NCBI GenBank assembly: GCA_964614375.1
Contig: CAZTLI010000126.1
Location: forward strand, 1 to 12,375
Direction: 5' to 3'
DNA length: 12,375 nucleotides
Source of the DNA: CAZTLI01 sp964614375
GTDB taxonomy: Bacteria; Chloroflexota; Anaerolineae; Aggregatilineales; Phototrophicaceae
Part shown: positions 6,311-12,375 of the stretch, in pieces
How positions within the stretch are numbered: position 1 is the first letter of the stretch
Layout of the letters: each line of letters opens with the position of its first letter
Notes under the pieces: generated by a model
Database searches by the model: none
What the model was told of the DNA's origin: nothing
The model's input: the letters and a program-made list of their open reading frames with translations, nothing else
Translations under genes and position numbers: made by a program

Positions 6311-7660
6311 TTAGACCCGCAACCGCTCGACAAACCGTGTACTGGTTTTTTCGCGCACGTCGTCCAGTGTCACACCGGGCATGAGTTCGGTCAGCAGCAA
6401 TTGTCCATCGACAAAGCTAAAGACCGCCAATTCAGTAATGACCATATCAACAGCGCCCATCGCCGTCAGCGGCAGCGTACACTCAGGCACTATTTTCGAC
6501 GACCCATCGCGATTGGTATGGGTCATCGTGATAATCAGTCTGCGTGCGCCGGACGCCAAATCCATCGCGCCGCCGACGCCCAACAGCGGTTTGCCGGGCA
6601 CAGCCCAATTCGCCAGATTGGCGCTGGCGTCCACCTGTAGACCGCCCATAATCGCCACGTCGATGTGCCCGCCGCGGATCATGGCGAAAGAATCAGCGCT
6701 ATCGAAATAACTGCTGCCGGGCAGTGCCGTCACCGGGATTTTGCCCGCGTTGACCGGATAGTCCATCGCGCCGCCGGCTTCTGGTGCGGGGCCAACACCG
6801 ACCATGCCATTTTCGGTATGCAGGATGATGCCATGCTCCGGTGTGATCAAGTCCGCTACCAGCGTCGGAATACCAATGCCGAGATTGACCACATCGCCCG
6901 GACGCAATTCCGCCAGCGCCCGCTGCGCCATAATCATGCGCTCATCGCTGACCTTTTTGCTGCTCGACTCAATTGACGCCGATGAGCCTAAATCTTCAAG
7001 CGTCGTATGGGCTTGCACCAGATAATCGACATACATGCCGGGGGTATGGACGTTATTGGGGTCGATTTCGCCCATTGGCACAATCGTCTCCACCTCAGCA
7101 ATCACCAGGTCTGCCGCCATCGCCATCGCCTTATTAAAATTCTGCTCGGTCATGCGATAGACCAGATTGCCCGCCGTATCCGCCTGCCACGCCCGCAAAA
7201 AAGCGACATTCGCCCGCAGTCCCGGCACAAAGACATGGGTTTTGCCATTGATGACCTTTGTATCACTGTCTGCGGCAATGACCGTGCCCAATGCCGTCGG
7301 TGTATAAAAGCCACCGATACCCGCGCCGCCTGCCCGAATCGCTTCCGCCAGTGACCCCTGTGGCAGCAGTTGGAAATCCATCGCGCCGGATTGTGCCGCT
7401 TGCACCGCTTCGGGATTGCTGGTGAAAAATGAGCCGATGGCCTTCTTGATTTGCCCATTTCGCAGCAAACGCCCGCCACCTAAACCCGGTTCGCCAACAT
7501 TGTTGCCGATGTATGTCAAACCCCTGACCGACGTTTGCGCCAGCGCGTGCAGCAGATGCACCGGATTGCCCGTCATGCCGAAGCCACCCGCCATGATGAT
7601 GTCGTCATCTTTGACCATCGCGGCGGCTTCTTCGGCTGTGATTTGTGGAACGTGTTTCAT
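6311..7660 (-). CDS. Fused-subunit 3-oxoacid (probably 3-oxoadipate) CoA-transferase
   Basis: 449-residue family I CoA-transferase with both halves in one chain. Residues 1 to about 225 correspond to subunit A (PcaI/ScoA-like: IIMAGGFGMTGNP at 21-33, and the GAGIGGFYTPT loop at 112-122). A Ser-rich linker (226-236) leads to subunit B (about 238-449, PcaJ/ScoB-like). Subunit B has GIGIPTLVAD and the active-site motif ENGMVGVGPAP with Glu283 as the expected glutamyl-CoA nucleophile. It moves CoA from a donor such as succinyl-CoA to a 3-oxoacid. Beside pcaF, 3-oxoadipate is the natural substrate (the PcaIJ step), but acetoacetate (SCOT-like) cannot be excluded from sequence. The start has only a weak GAGA about seven bases upstream. 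It lies 143 bp after pcaF. I leave the symbol blank because the enzyme is a fusion and its substrate is inferred. Confidence 0.88.
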   Translation of the reverse strand: MKHVPQITAEEAAAMVKDDDIIMAGGFGMTGNPVHLLHALAQTSVRGLTYIGNNVGEPGLGGGRLLRNGQIKKAIGSFFTSNPEAVQAAQSGAMDFQLLPQGSLAEAIRAGGAGIGGFYTPTALGTVIAADSDTKVINGKTHVFVPGLRANVAFLRAWQADTAGNLVYRMTEQNFNKAMAMAADLVIAEVETIVPMGEIDPNNVHTPGMYVDYLVQAHTTLEDLGSSASIESSSKKVSDERMIMAQRALAELRPGDVVNLGIGIPTLVADLITPEHGIILHTENGMVGVGPAPEAGGAMDYPVNAGKIPVTALPGSSYFDSADSFAMIRGGHIDVAIMGGLQVDASANLANWAVPGKPLLGVGGAMDLASGARRLIITMTHTNRDGSSKIVPECTLPLTAMGAVDMVITELAVFSFVDGQLLLTELMPGVTLDDVREKTSTRFVERLRV

Positions 7661-7803
7661 CGCTATTTCTCGTATCCGATTGCTTATAAAGCCTTTAGCT
7701 CGTCAGCAATTCAGCCGTCAGCCAGTCAGTCAAAATTCTTCTTGCAGAACCGATTTGTCTTTAAGCTAAAATGCTGATGCTGAAATGTTAAGTCCCATAA
7801 TCC
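7661..7803. other. pcaF to CoA-transferase spacer
   Basis: 143 bp without a gene. It holds the TCAGY-rich tract at 7702-7731 and a TATAAG on the minus strand shortly before the CoA-transferase, without a convincing -35 partner. I see no terminator, so read-through from pcaF is likely. Confidence 0.45.
7702..7731. repeat. Short degenerate TCAGY-rich repeat tract
   Basis: Thirty bases made of GTCAGC, TCAGCC, GTCAGCC, AGTCAGTC elements, with TCAG occurring five times at spacings of 4 to 9 bases. It is intergenic. It could be part of a dispersed repeat, a multimeric protein-binding site, or simple-sequence drift. Confidence 0.45.
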
Positions 7804-9075
7804 TCATCGCACCAGTTCGATCACAGTCGCTTCGCCCTGTCCCACACCCACACACAACGTCGCCAGCCCATAACGCATCGTCTCGCCCGCATCGGCGCGG
7901 CGGTGCATTTCGTAAAGCAGTGTCGTCAGGATGCGCGCCCCAGAACAGCCCAATGGATGCCCTAATGCAATCGCGCCGCCATTGACGTTGGTGATGGCTT
8001 CACGAATGCCCAATTCACGCAGTACCGCAATCGACTGCACGGCGAAGGCTTCATTGAGTTCCACAAGGTCGATGTCATCACTGGTCAATCCTGTTCGCTG
8101 TAACACTTTGCGCGTGGCCTGAACTGGCCCCAACCCCATCACACGCGGGTCTACGCCCGCCGCTGCCGACCCCATCCAGCGGGCTAAGGGCGTCAATCCC
8201 AGCGCTTCGGCCTTGTCTGCCGCCATCAGCACCAGCGCACACGCGCCGTCATTGAGTCCGCTGGAATTGCCCGCCGTCACGCTGCCATTTTTGCGGAAGG
8301 CAGGCGACAATTTACCCAACTTTTCCAGCGTCGTCGCGACCTCATAACCATTATTCGTCTGGCGATAGAAGGGATGCTCATCAATATCGACCACAACCGG
8401 GTCGCCTTTGCGCTGGGGGATGGTCACGGGCACGATTTCGCGCTGGAAATAGCCGTTGTTGATGGCATTCACGGCGCGTTCCTGACTTTGCAGCGAGAAG
8501 CGGTCTTGTTCCTCGCGTGTGATTGCCCCGCCTTCAATCGTACCCACGCAGCTCATTTCGTAGATATTTTCGGCAGTTTCGCCCATCGCTTCGAGCGGAA
8601 AGATCGCTTCCATCGCCGGATTGGGGTAGCGCCAGCCGAGCGTCGTGTCCCAACCTGTGATATTGCCCGACGGCCCATAGCCCACCGGATTTTTCGGCAG
8701 CGAATAGGGCGCGCGAGTCATGCTCTCGACACCGCCCGCCACAAAAATATCGCCCTCGCCACATTTAATCGCCCGCGCCGCCTGATTAACCGCGTTCAGG
8801 CCGCTGGCACACAACCGATTGACCGTCACGCCCGCGACGTGTTCGGGCACACCCGCCAGCAGCAGTCCCATCCGCGCCACATTACGGTTGTCTTCGCCTG
8901 CTTGATTGGCGCAGCCCATATAGACTTCTTCGATGTCCGCCGGGTTTATCCCCGCGCGGTGGATGGCTTCCTTGATGACAATTGCTGCCATGTCATCGGG
9001 ACGCACGTCCGCCAATGCGCCGCGTATCCGTCCGATGGGGGTGCGTACTGCGCTGACGATGACGACTTCGGTCAT
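7804..9075 (-). CDS. pcaF: 3-oxoadipyl-CoA thiolase
   Basis: 423-residue thiolase catalysing the last step of the beta-ketoadipate pathway: 3-oxoadipyl-CoA plus CoA gives succinyl-CoA and acetyl-CoA. The catalytic set is complete: Cys89 in NRLCASG, the NEAF motif at 341-344, His373 in IALGHPLGCSG, and Cys408 in LCVGVGQG. The stretch GCANQAGEDNRNVARM (54-69) followed by TVNRLCASGLNAV is characteristic of PcaF/PaaJ-type thiolases rather than plain acetoacetyl-CoA thiolases. It is about 20 residues longer than the usual 400. Part of the extra length is around 174-185 (MSCVGTIEGGAI), where relatives have a shorter turn before REEQD. The ATG has AAGGA nine bases upstream. It follows a 255-bp hairpin-rich spacer after the VOC gene and precedes the CoA-transferase that makes its substrate. 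Confidence 0.93.
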   Translation of the reverse strand: MTEVVIVSAVRTPIGRIRGALADVRPDDMAAIVIKEAIHRAGINPADIEEVYMGCANQAGEDNRNVARMGLLLAGVPEHVAGVTVNRLCASGLNAVNQAARAIKCGEGDIFVAGGVESMTRAPYSLPKNPVGYGPSGNITGWDTTLGWRYPNPAMEAIFPLEAMGETAENIYEMSCVGTIEGGAITREEQDRFSLQSQERAVNAINNGYFQREIVPVTIPQRKGDPVVVDIDEHPFYRQTNNGYEVATTLEKLGKLSPAFRKNGSVTAGNSSGLNDGACALVLMAADKAEALGLTPLARWMGSAAAGVDPRVMGLGPVQATRKVLQRTGLTSDDIDLVELNEAFAVQSIAVLRELGIREAITNVNGGAIALGHPLGCSGARILTTLLYEMHRRADAGETMRYGLATLCVGVGQGEATVIELVR

Positions 9076-9330
9076 AAATGATGATCCTTTTATTCATGTT
9101 CTCTATCGTATTGCTTGTATTTTTACTTCCCACCACACGTTAAAACGTGCGGCTGCCTGAAAACCACGTCATCTGAAGATGACAGAAAAACTTGATTGTG
9201 CAATTTTGCGCCTCCGCAAGTCCCCACTTCAGTGGACATGGTACTACAGTAGCCGGATGACTTTAGTCTCTGGCGGCAAACATTGCAAATAACGCTTTAA
9301 CTGCATTTCTATCTATCACGCATCCAATAC
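9076..9330. other. Hairpin-rich spacer upstream of pcaF
   Basis: 255 bp with no supportable gene, the longest non-coding stretch in the window. It has four small inverted repeats in a row: 9136-9149 (CACGT/ACGTG), 9168-9183 (GTCATCT/AGATGAC), 9206-9219 (TTGCG/CGCAA) and 9220-9237 (CCACT/AGTGG, extended by GT/AC with a bulge). None is followed by a T-run on the minus strand. The stretch could be a leader controlling pcaF, a repeat remnant, or the trace of a lost gene. Confidence 0.5.
9168..9183. repeat. Perfect 7-bp inverted repeat
   Basis: GTCATCT and AGATGAC are exact complements with two bases between them. As RNA it would fold as a 6-bp stem with a four-base loop. It lies about 100 bp upstream of the pcaF start and is the best of the four hairpins in this spacer. 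Confidence 0.5.
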
Positions 9331-9936
9331 CTAATCCCACACAGGCGGCTTCTCGGTATACGGGTCTTTGGCGGCGCGGTCTGTCGAGAGTGACCCCTGA
9401 CGCCGTTCGACCAGTAACGCGATGGCATCGGCGAGGTGTTCATCGGCGATGTGATGGTCGCCGCGCGCCGCGCGCAATTTGTGCGCCTCGAACAACACAT
9501 CCGTATGCGTCGCGCCCACAGGCGGGTCGAATTTATAGGTCGCGCATTCGAGCAACTGCCCCAACGGGTCACGGAAATAAATCGAATCCATGAAGCCCCG
9601 GTCTATCTCGCCCGTGTGTTTGACGCCGCGTTCATCCAACCGCTGCGCGACCTGTGTATAGGTCGCGCGCGAGACGGTGAAGGCAATATGATGCAAATTG
9701 CCGATACCCTCTGGATTGCGCGTTGAGTCGGGGACACGATTTTCATTGGTGAAGACCGTCAGCAGCCGCCCGTCGCCGGGGTCAAAATACAGATGACTCT
9801 CTTCTGGCACGTCCAGATTCGGCTGCTCGAAGACCAACGGCATCCCCATCACCCCTTCCCAGAAATCAATACTGGTCTGGCGATCTGCGCCAATCATGGT
9901 GATATGGTGAACGCCCTGTGTCTGAATTTTCTTCAT
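9331..9936 (-). CDS. VOC (glyoxalase/extradiol dioxygenase fold) protein
   Basis: 201 residues. The first 135 or so form a vicinal-oxygen-chelate domain with two beta-alpha-beta-beta-beta modules. The first module begins GVHHITMIGAD and contains FWEGVMGMPLVF. The second begins GNLHHIAFTV and ends FRDPLGQLLECATYKF. Candidate metal ligands are His10 or His11, His82 or His83, and Glu130, the usual H-H-E set of type I extradiol dioxygenases and relatives. About 65 C-terminal residues are a charged helical extension. Its ATG overlaps the pcaB stop by 4 bp (ATGA), with GGAG 11 bases upstream, so it is made together with the cycloisomerase. The exact reaction is not recognisable. It might be a ring-cleavage dioxygenase for a related catechol, an isomerase or lyase, or an enzyme covering one of the pca steps missing here. 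Confidence 0.85.
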   Translation of the reverse strand: MKKIQTQGVHHITMIGADRQTSIDFWEGVMGMPLVFEQPNLDVPEESHLYFDPGDGRLLTVFTNENRVPDSTRNPEGIGNLHHIAFTVSRATYTQVAQRLDERGVKHTGEIDRGFMDSIYFRDPLGQLLECATYKFDPPVGATHTDVLFEAHKLRAARGDHHIADEHLADAIALLVERRQGSLSTDRAAKDPYTEKPPVWD

Positions 9937-11270
9937 ATCGTCAGTGACTCCGCTTCATAGACTGAATGCAGCGCCCGGTCAATCAATTCATGGGTCACAC
10001 CGAGATAGCTCGCTTCGTCGCGCAAGGTGTCCCAATCTAATGTGATTTGTGTCCGCGCAGACACAACATCGACTAAATGACGATTCTCAGTTGCCGCAAT
10101 CTGGCAGGCTTCTTTGACCAGTTGTTTGGCTTCGGCACGTCCGAGCAGCGGCACAAGCGCAAAGGTCAGCCGTTCCGCCAGCATCAGGCCGTTGGTCGCG
10201 CGCACATTGTGCCGCATCCGTTCCACATCCACCACCAGATTTTCGCTCAGGAACACCGCTTTGTTGAGCGTGGCGGCGGTCAAAATCACCATCTGCGGCA
10301 GATTGAGCCATTCCATCTGCCAGCCATGTGTGGCGCGTTCGTGTTCCTGTATCATGGCGTGATGCAGCGCCGCCAGGTGTGAGGCATTCGTGCGTGCCGC
10401 CGCGATGATACCTTCGCTGATGATGGGGTTAGACTTTTGCGGCATGGTGCTCGACCCGCCGCGCGCGTTGTCGTGCGATTCGCGGATTTCACCGACTTCG
10501 CTCTGCGCCATTAAGATGATGTCTTGCGCCATCTTCGCCAGACTGCCCGTGACCAGTGACAGCCAACCCGCCAATTCCACCAGTGAATCGCGCTGGGTAT
10601 GCCATGTCATCACGGGCACGCCGAGATTGAGCGCTTCCGCCAGTCCGGTCATCACCGCCAGGCCATCACCCGCTATGGATGCCAGCGTCCCGGCAGCGCC
10701 ACCAAATTGCACCACCAGCAGACGCGGCTTGAGCTGTGTCAGCCGTTCGCGATGACGGACGAGTGGCGCGAGCCAGCCCGCGACTTTCAATCCAAATGTA
10801 ATCGGCAGCGCGGCCTGTGAATGGGTGCGCCCGACCATCAAGGTGTGACGATGGGAATCTGCTAACTGTGCGAACTGCCCGATGAGGCGGTTAAGGCGCT
10901 GTTCGATAGGGACAAGGGCAGCGCGCAGTTGCAGCACAACTGCCGTATCCATAATGTCCTGTGTCGTCGCGCCCCAATGCACATACGCCGCCGCCTCGCC
11001 GCCGACGTGTTCGCGCAACTGTCGAATCAGGTCAATAGTCGGTACGCCGGCTTTCTCCACACCCGCCCGCAGCGCTCCCATATCAATATTGAGCCTATCG
11101 ACTGCCGTCGCAATCCGATCTGCCGCGTCCTGCGGGATAATGCCCAGGTGTGCCTGGACGCGCGCTAAGCCCGCTTCAACCATCAGCATCATTCGCACCA
11201 ACTGCGCGTCCGAAAAGATGGCGGCGGTTTCCGCGTCGCTAAAGAGTGGGCTAAACAGGTCGGAGTTCAA
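9933..11270 (-). CDS. pcaB: 3-carboxy-cis,cis-muconate cycloisomerase
   Basis: 445-residue member of the fumarase/aspartase/argininosuccinate lyase superfamily, the expected length for PcaB. It cyclises 3-carboxy-cis,cis-muconate, the product of protocatechuate 3,4-dioxygenase, to gamma-carboxymuconolactone in the cytoplasm. The three superfamily regions are visible: VHWGATTQDIMDTA (97-110), GRTHSQAALPITFG (147-160) and the signature GGSSTMPQKSNPI (271-283) with the flexible catalytic loop. The N-terminus LFSPLFSDAETAAIFSD is typical of PcaB. Adenylosuccinate lyase is the nearest alternative, but the N-terminus and pca neighbours favour PcaB. The start codon is TTG at 11270; no ATG lies upstream in frame and the first internal Met would cut off the conserved N-terminus. 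A GAGAGA lies close upstream. It is 93 bp from pcaG, across a repeat hairpin, and overlaps the VOC gene by 4 bp. Confidence 0.93.
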   Translation of the reverse strand: MNSDLFSPLFSDAETAAIFSDAQLVRMMLMVEAGLARVQAHLGIIPQDAADRIATAVDRLNIDMGALRAGVEKAGVPTIDLIRQLREHVGGEAAAYVHWGATTQDIMDTAVVLQLRAALVPIEQRLNRLIGQFAQLADSHRHTLMVGRTHSQAALPITFGLKVAGWLAPLVRHRERLTQLKPRLLVVQFGGAAGTLASIAGDGLAVMTGLAEALNLGVPVMTWHTQRDSLVELAGWLSLVTGSLAKMAQDIILMAQSEVGEIRESHDNARGGSSTMPQKSNPIISEGIIAAARTNASHLAALHHAMIQEHERATHGWQMEWLNLPQMVILTAATLNKAVFLSENLVVDVERMRHNVRATNGLMLAERLTFALVPLLGRAEAKQLVKEACQIAATENRHLVDVVSARTQITLDWDTLRDEASYLGVTHELIDRALHSVYEAESLTI

Positions 11271-11363
11271 GAGTCTCTCACTATCTTTTCCTCTGTGCGC
11301 TCTGTGTCTCTGTGGTTCAAATCTTCAAAAATTAACCACAGAGGGCACAAAGGACACCGAGAA
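11271..11363. other. pcaG-pcaB spacer made largely of the dispersed repeat
   Basis: 93 bp with no gene, mostly occupied by the imperfect inverted repeat at 11291-11361. The pcaB ribosome site adjoins it. Confidence 0.6.
11291..11361. repeat. Inverted dispersed repeat (CTCTGTGGTT/AACCACAGAG hairpin)
   Basis: The inner arms 11308-11317 and 11334-11343 are perfect 10-bp complements around a 16-base A/T-rich loop. The outer arms (11291-11307 and 11344-11361) remain complementary at about 13 of 17 positions, so the whole 71 bp is a long imperfect inverted repeat built from CTCTGTG-like units. The right arm is related to 4616-4643. On the minus-strand transcript it would form a large hairpin between pcaG and pcaB. 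With a 16-base loop and no T-run it is not a standard terminator. It may stabilise or divide the pcaHG and pcaB messages. Confidence 0.7.
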
Positions 11364-11939
11364 CTACAAATCGAAAAATGCCGTTTCGTGTTCGCCTTGC
11401 AGCACGACATTAAAGCAATACGTCGGCAGTTCGCCCGCTTCTAAATGCGCGACTAACGTATGCTGGCGGTCTGCCGGGACGAGGTTAAACACCGGGTCGC
11501 TGGCGTTGGCGTCGGCTTCGTCGGAAAAATACAATCGGGTATAGGCATGAATCAGCATCCCACGCGCGAATACCCGCACATTGATATGCGGCGCTTGCTG
11601 CCGGGTCTCGTCAAAGGCCACCGCGCCCGGTTTCACCGTCTTGAACGTAAATTGACCATCGTTATTCGTCCCCGCACGCCCGAAGCCGGCGAAATGTTTA
11701 TCGGCCTTCGCGTGATTGGGGTCTGCCGGATGGTTATAGATGCCGCTGCTATCGGCCTGCCAAATTTCCAGCAAAGCGTCTGAAATCGGGTCGCCAGCGC
11801 CATCAATCACGCGCCCGGAGATATAGATGCGCTGGCCTCTGCTTTGTTCGGTGACGAGGATGTTCTCGCCGCCTTTGTCCAGCAAACCATAGTGGAAGAA
11901 TGGCCCGACGGTCTGGCTGGGTGTTTGTTTATTCTGCAT
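11364..11939 (-). CDS. pcaG: Protocatechuate 3,4-dioxygenase alpha subunit
   Basis: 191-residue intradiol dioxygenase subunit of normal PcaG length. With PcaH it opens the protocatechuate ring between the two hydroxyl carbons, giving 3-carboxy-cis,cis-muconate. The N-terminus TPSQTVGPFFHYGL (6-19) is the usual family opening. RIYISGRVIDGAGDPISDALLEIWQAD (37-63) is the core beta-sandwich motif shared with PcaH. APHINVRVFARGMLIHAYTRLYF (116-138) corresponds to the active-site strand. As in other alpha subunits the iron ligands are not kept as a full Tyr-Tyr-His-His set (ligand positions such as Tyr in GRY are replaced), so iron is bound by the beta subunit. An AAGGA sits eight bases before the ATG. 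Only 11 bp separate it from the pcaH stop, so the two subunits are co-translated in the standard pcaHG order. Confidence 0.95.
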   Translation of the reverse strand: MQNKQTPSQTVGPFFHYGLLDKGGENILVTEQSRGQRIYISGRVIDGAGDPISDALLEIWQADSSGIYNHPADPNHAKADKHFAGFGRAGTNNDGQFTFKTVKPGAVAFDETRQQAPHINVRVFARGMLIHAYTRLYFSDEADANASDPVFNLVPADRQHTLVAHLEAGELPTYCFNVVLQGEHETAFFDL

Positions 11940-11950
11940 CGCTGCCTTCC

Positions 11951-12375
11951 TTACGTTTCAAACGGCGTCATGCGCGTGCCGTTGAGCACAATATTGAAGC
12001 AGTAACCCAACGCCCATTGTTCTTCGGTGATGTCATGTGCATATTCCGAAATCAGGCGTTTGCGCCCATTTTCATCCGGGATGCCGTTATAAATGGGATC
12101 GAGTTCCAGCAGCGGATCGCCGGGAAAATACATCTGTGTGACCAGGCGCGACACAAACAAGGAGCCGCCTACCGAAAAATGAATATGCGGCGGACGCCAC
12201 GCATTGGAATGATTACCCCAGGGATAGGCACCCGGCTTAATCGTGATGAACCGATATTCTCCGTTGGCGTCGGTCAACATACGCCCTGCACCATTGAAAT
12301 TGGGGTCAAGCGGCGCGTCGTGCTGGTCGTTCTTGTGGATATAGCGCCCGCACGCATTGGCCTGCCAGACTTCAA
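11951..12375 (-). CDS. pcaH: Protocatechuate 3,4-dioxygenase beta subunit, 5' end off window
   Basis: The C-terminal 140 residues of the iron-bearing subunit are visible. The frame stays open to the right edge, so the gene continues beyond it and roughly 100 N-terminal residues are missing compared with the usual 235-240. The in-frame ATG at 12280 is internal, because the upstream codons read EVWQANACGRYIHKNDQ and DAPLDPNFNGAGR, which are classic PcaH sequence. All four iron ligands can be placed: Tyr in GRY (12341-12343), Tyr in GAYPW (12224-12226), and the two His of PPHIHF (12185-12187 and 12179-12181). The Arg just before PPHIHF (12194-12196), known to stabilise the reaction, is also present. 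The enzyme should therefore be active. It is the most upstream gene seen and is followed 11 bp later by pcaG. Confidence 0.95.
   Translation of the reverse strand, partial: EVWQANACGRYIHKNDQHDAPLDPNFNGAGRMLTDANGEYRFITIKPGAYPWGNHSNAWRPPHIHFSVGGSLFVSRLVTQMYFPGDPLLELDPIYNGIPDENGRKRLISEYAHDITEEQWALGYCFNIVLNGTRMTPFET

Noticed and set aside
8374..9081. Plus-strand open frame (about 235 codons)
   Set aside because: It is antisense to pcaF, has a His/Arg-rich composition typical of a shadow frame, and shows no motif.
11308..11343. Rho-independent terminator between pcaG and pcaB
   Set aside because: The loop is 16 bases, the stem is part of a dispersed repeat, and no T-run follows on the minus strand.
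11951..12280. Complete short intradiol-dioxygenase gene starting at the ATG at 12280
   Set aside because: The frame is open further upstream to the window edge and encodes conserved PcaH sequence, including the first iron-ligand tyrosine, so the ATG is internal.

Overview
This window looks like a fragment of a draft or metagenome-derived assembly from a heterotrophic, aromatic-degrading bacterium of moderately high GC. Every gene I can support is on the minus strand, so transcription runs from right to left. Three things remind me of Chloroflexota (Anaerolineae-like) genomes: the fused two-domain CoA-transferase, the intergenic copies of a CACAGAG-type dispersed repeat, and a LivG with a non-canonical signature motif. 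The phylum is a low-confidence guess from memory. No rRNA or other taxonomic marker is present.

The right half (about 7.8-12.4 kb, plus the CoA-transferase at 6.3-7.7 kb) is a protocatechuate / beta-ketoadipate (ortho-cleavage) block. In transcription order it holds pcaH (protocatechuate 3,4-dioxygenase beta, cut by the right edge), pcaG (alpha), pcaB (3-carboxy-cis,cis-muconate cycloisomerase), a VOC/glyoxalase-fold protein coupled to pcaB by a 4-bp overlap, pcaF (3-oxoadipyl-CoA thiolase), and a fused alpha-beta 3-oxoacid CoA-transferase that probably does the PcaIJ step. Together they would take protocatechuate to succinyl-CoA and acetyl-CoA. The decarboxylase (pcaC) and enol-lactone hydrolase (pcaD, or fused pcaL) are not in the window.

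The left half (about 0-6.2 kb) is a complete branched-chain-amino-acid/HAAT-type ABC importer: livG and livF (ATPases), livH and livM (permeases) and, last, a secreted substrate-binding protein. A compact cobalamin-independent methionine-synthase-like (MetE C-terminal/YxjG-type) methyltransferase sits between livM and the binding-protein gene, coupled to livM by a 4-bp overlap. Because the importer directly follows the pca genes on the same strand, its cargo may be an aromatic acid rather than an amino acid. That is inference.

The intergenic spaces hold several inverted repeats, two or three degenerate copies of a dispersed repeat, and a 30-bp TCAGY-rich tract. One space holds a scaffold gap of exactly 100 N flanked by two identical 55-bp copies of the livH start region, almost certainly an assembly artefact. 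I saw no tRNA, rRNA, CRISPR array, transposase or convincing rho-independent terminator. The clearest points for follow-up are the VOC protein in a pathway with missing steps, the MetE-like enzyme inside a transporter operon, the degenerate LivG signature, and the hairpin-rich leader of pcaF.
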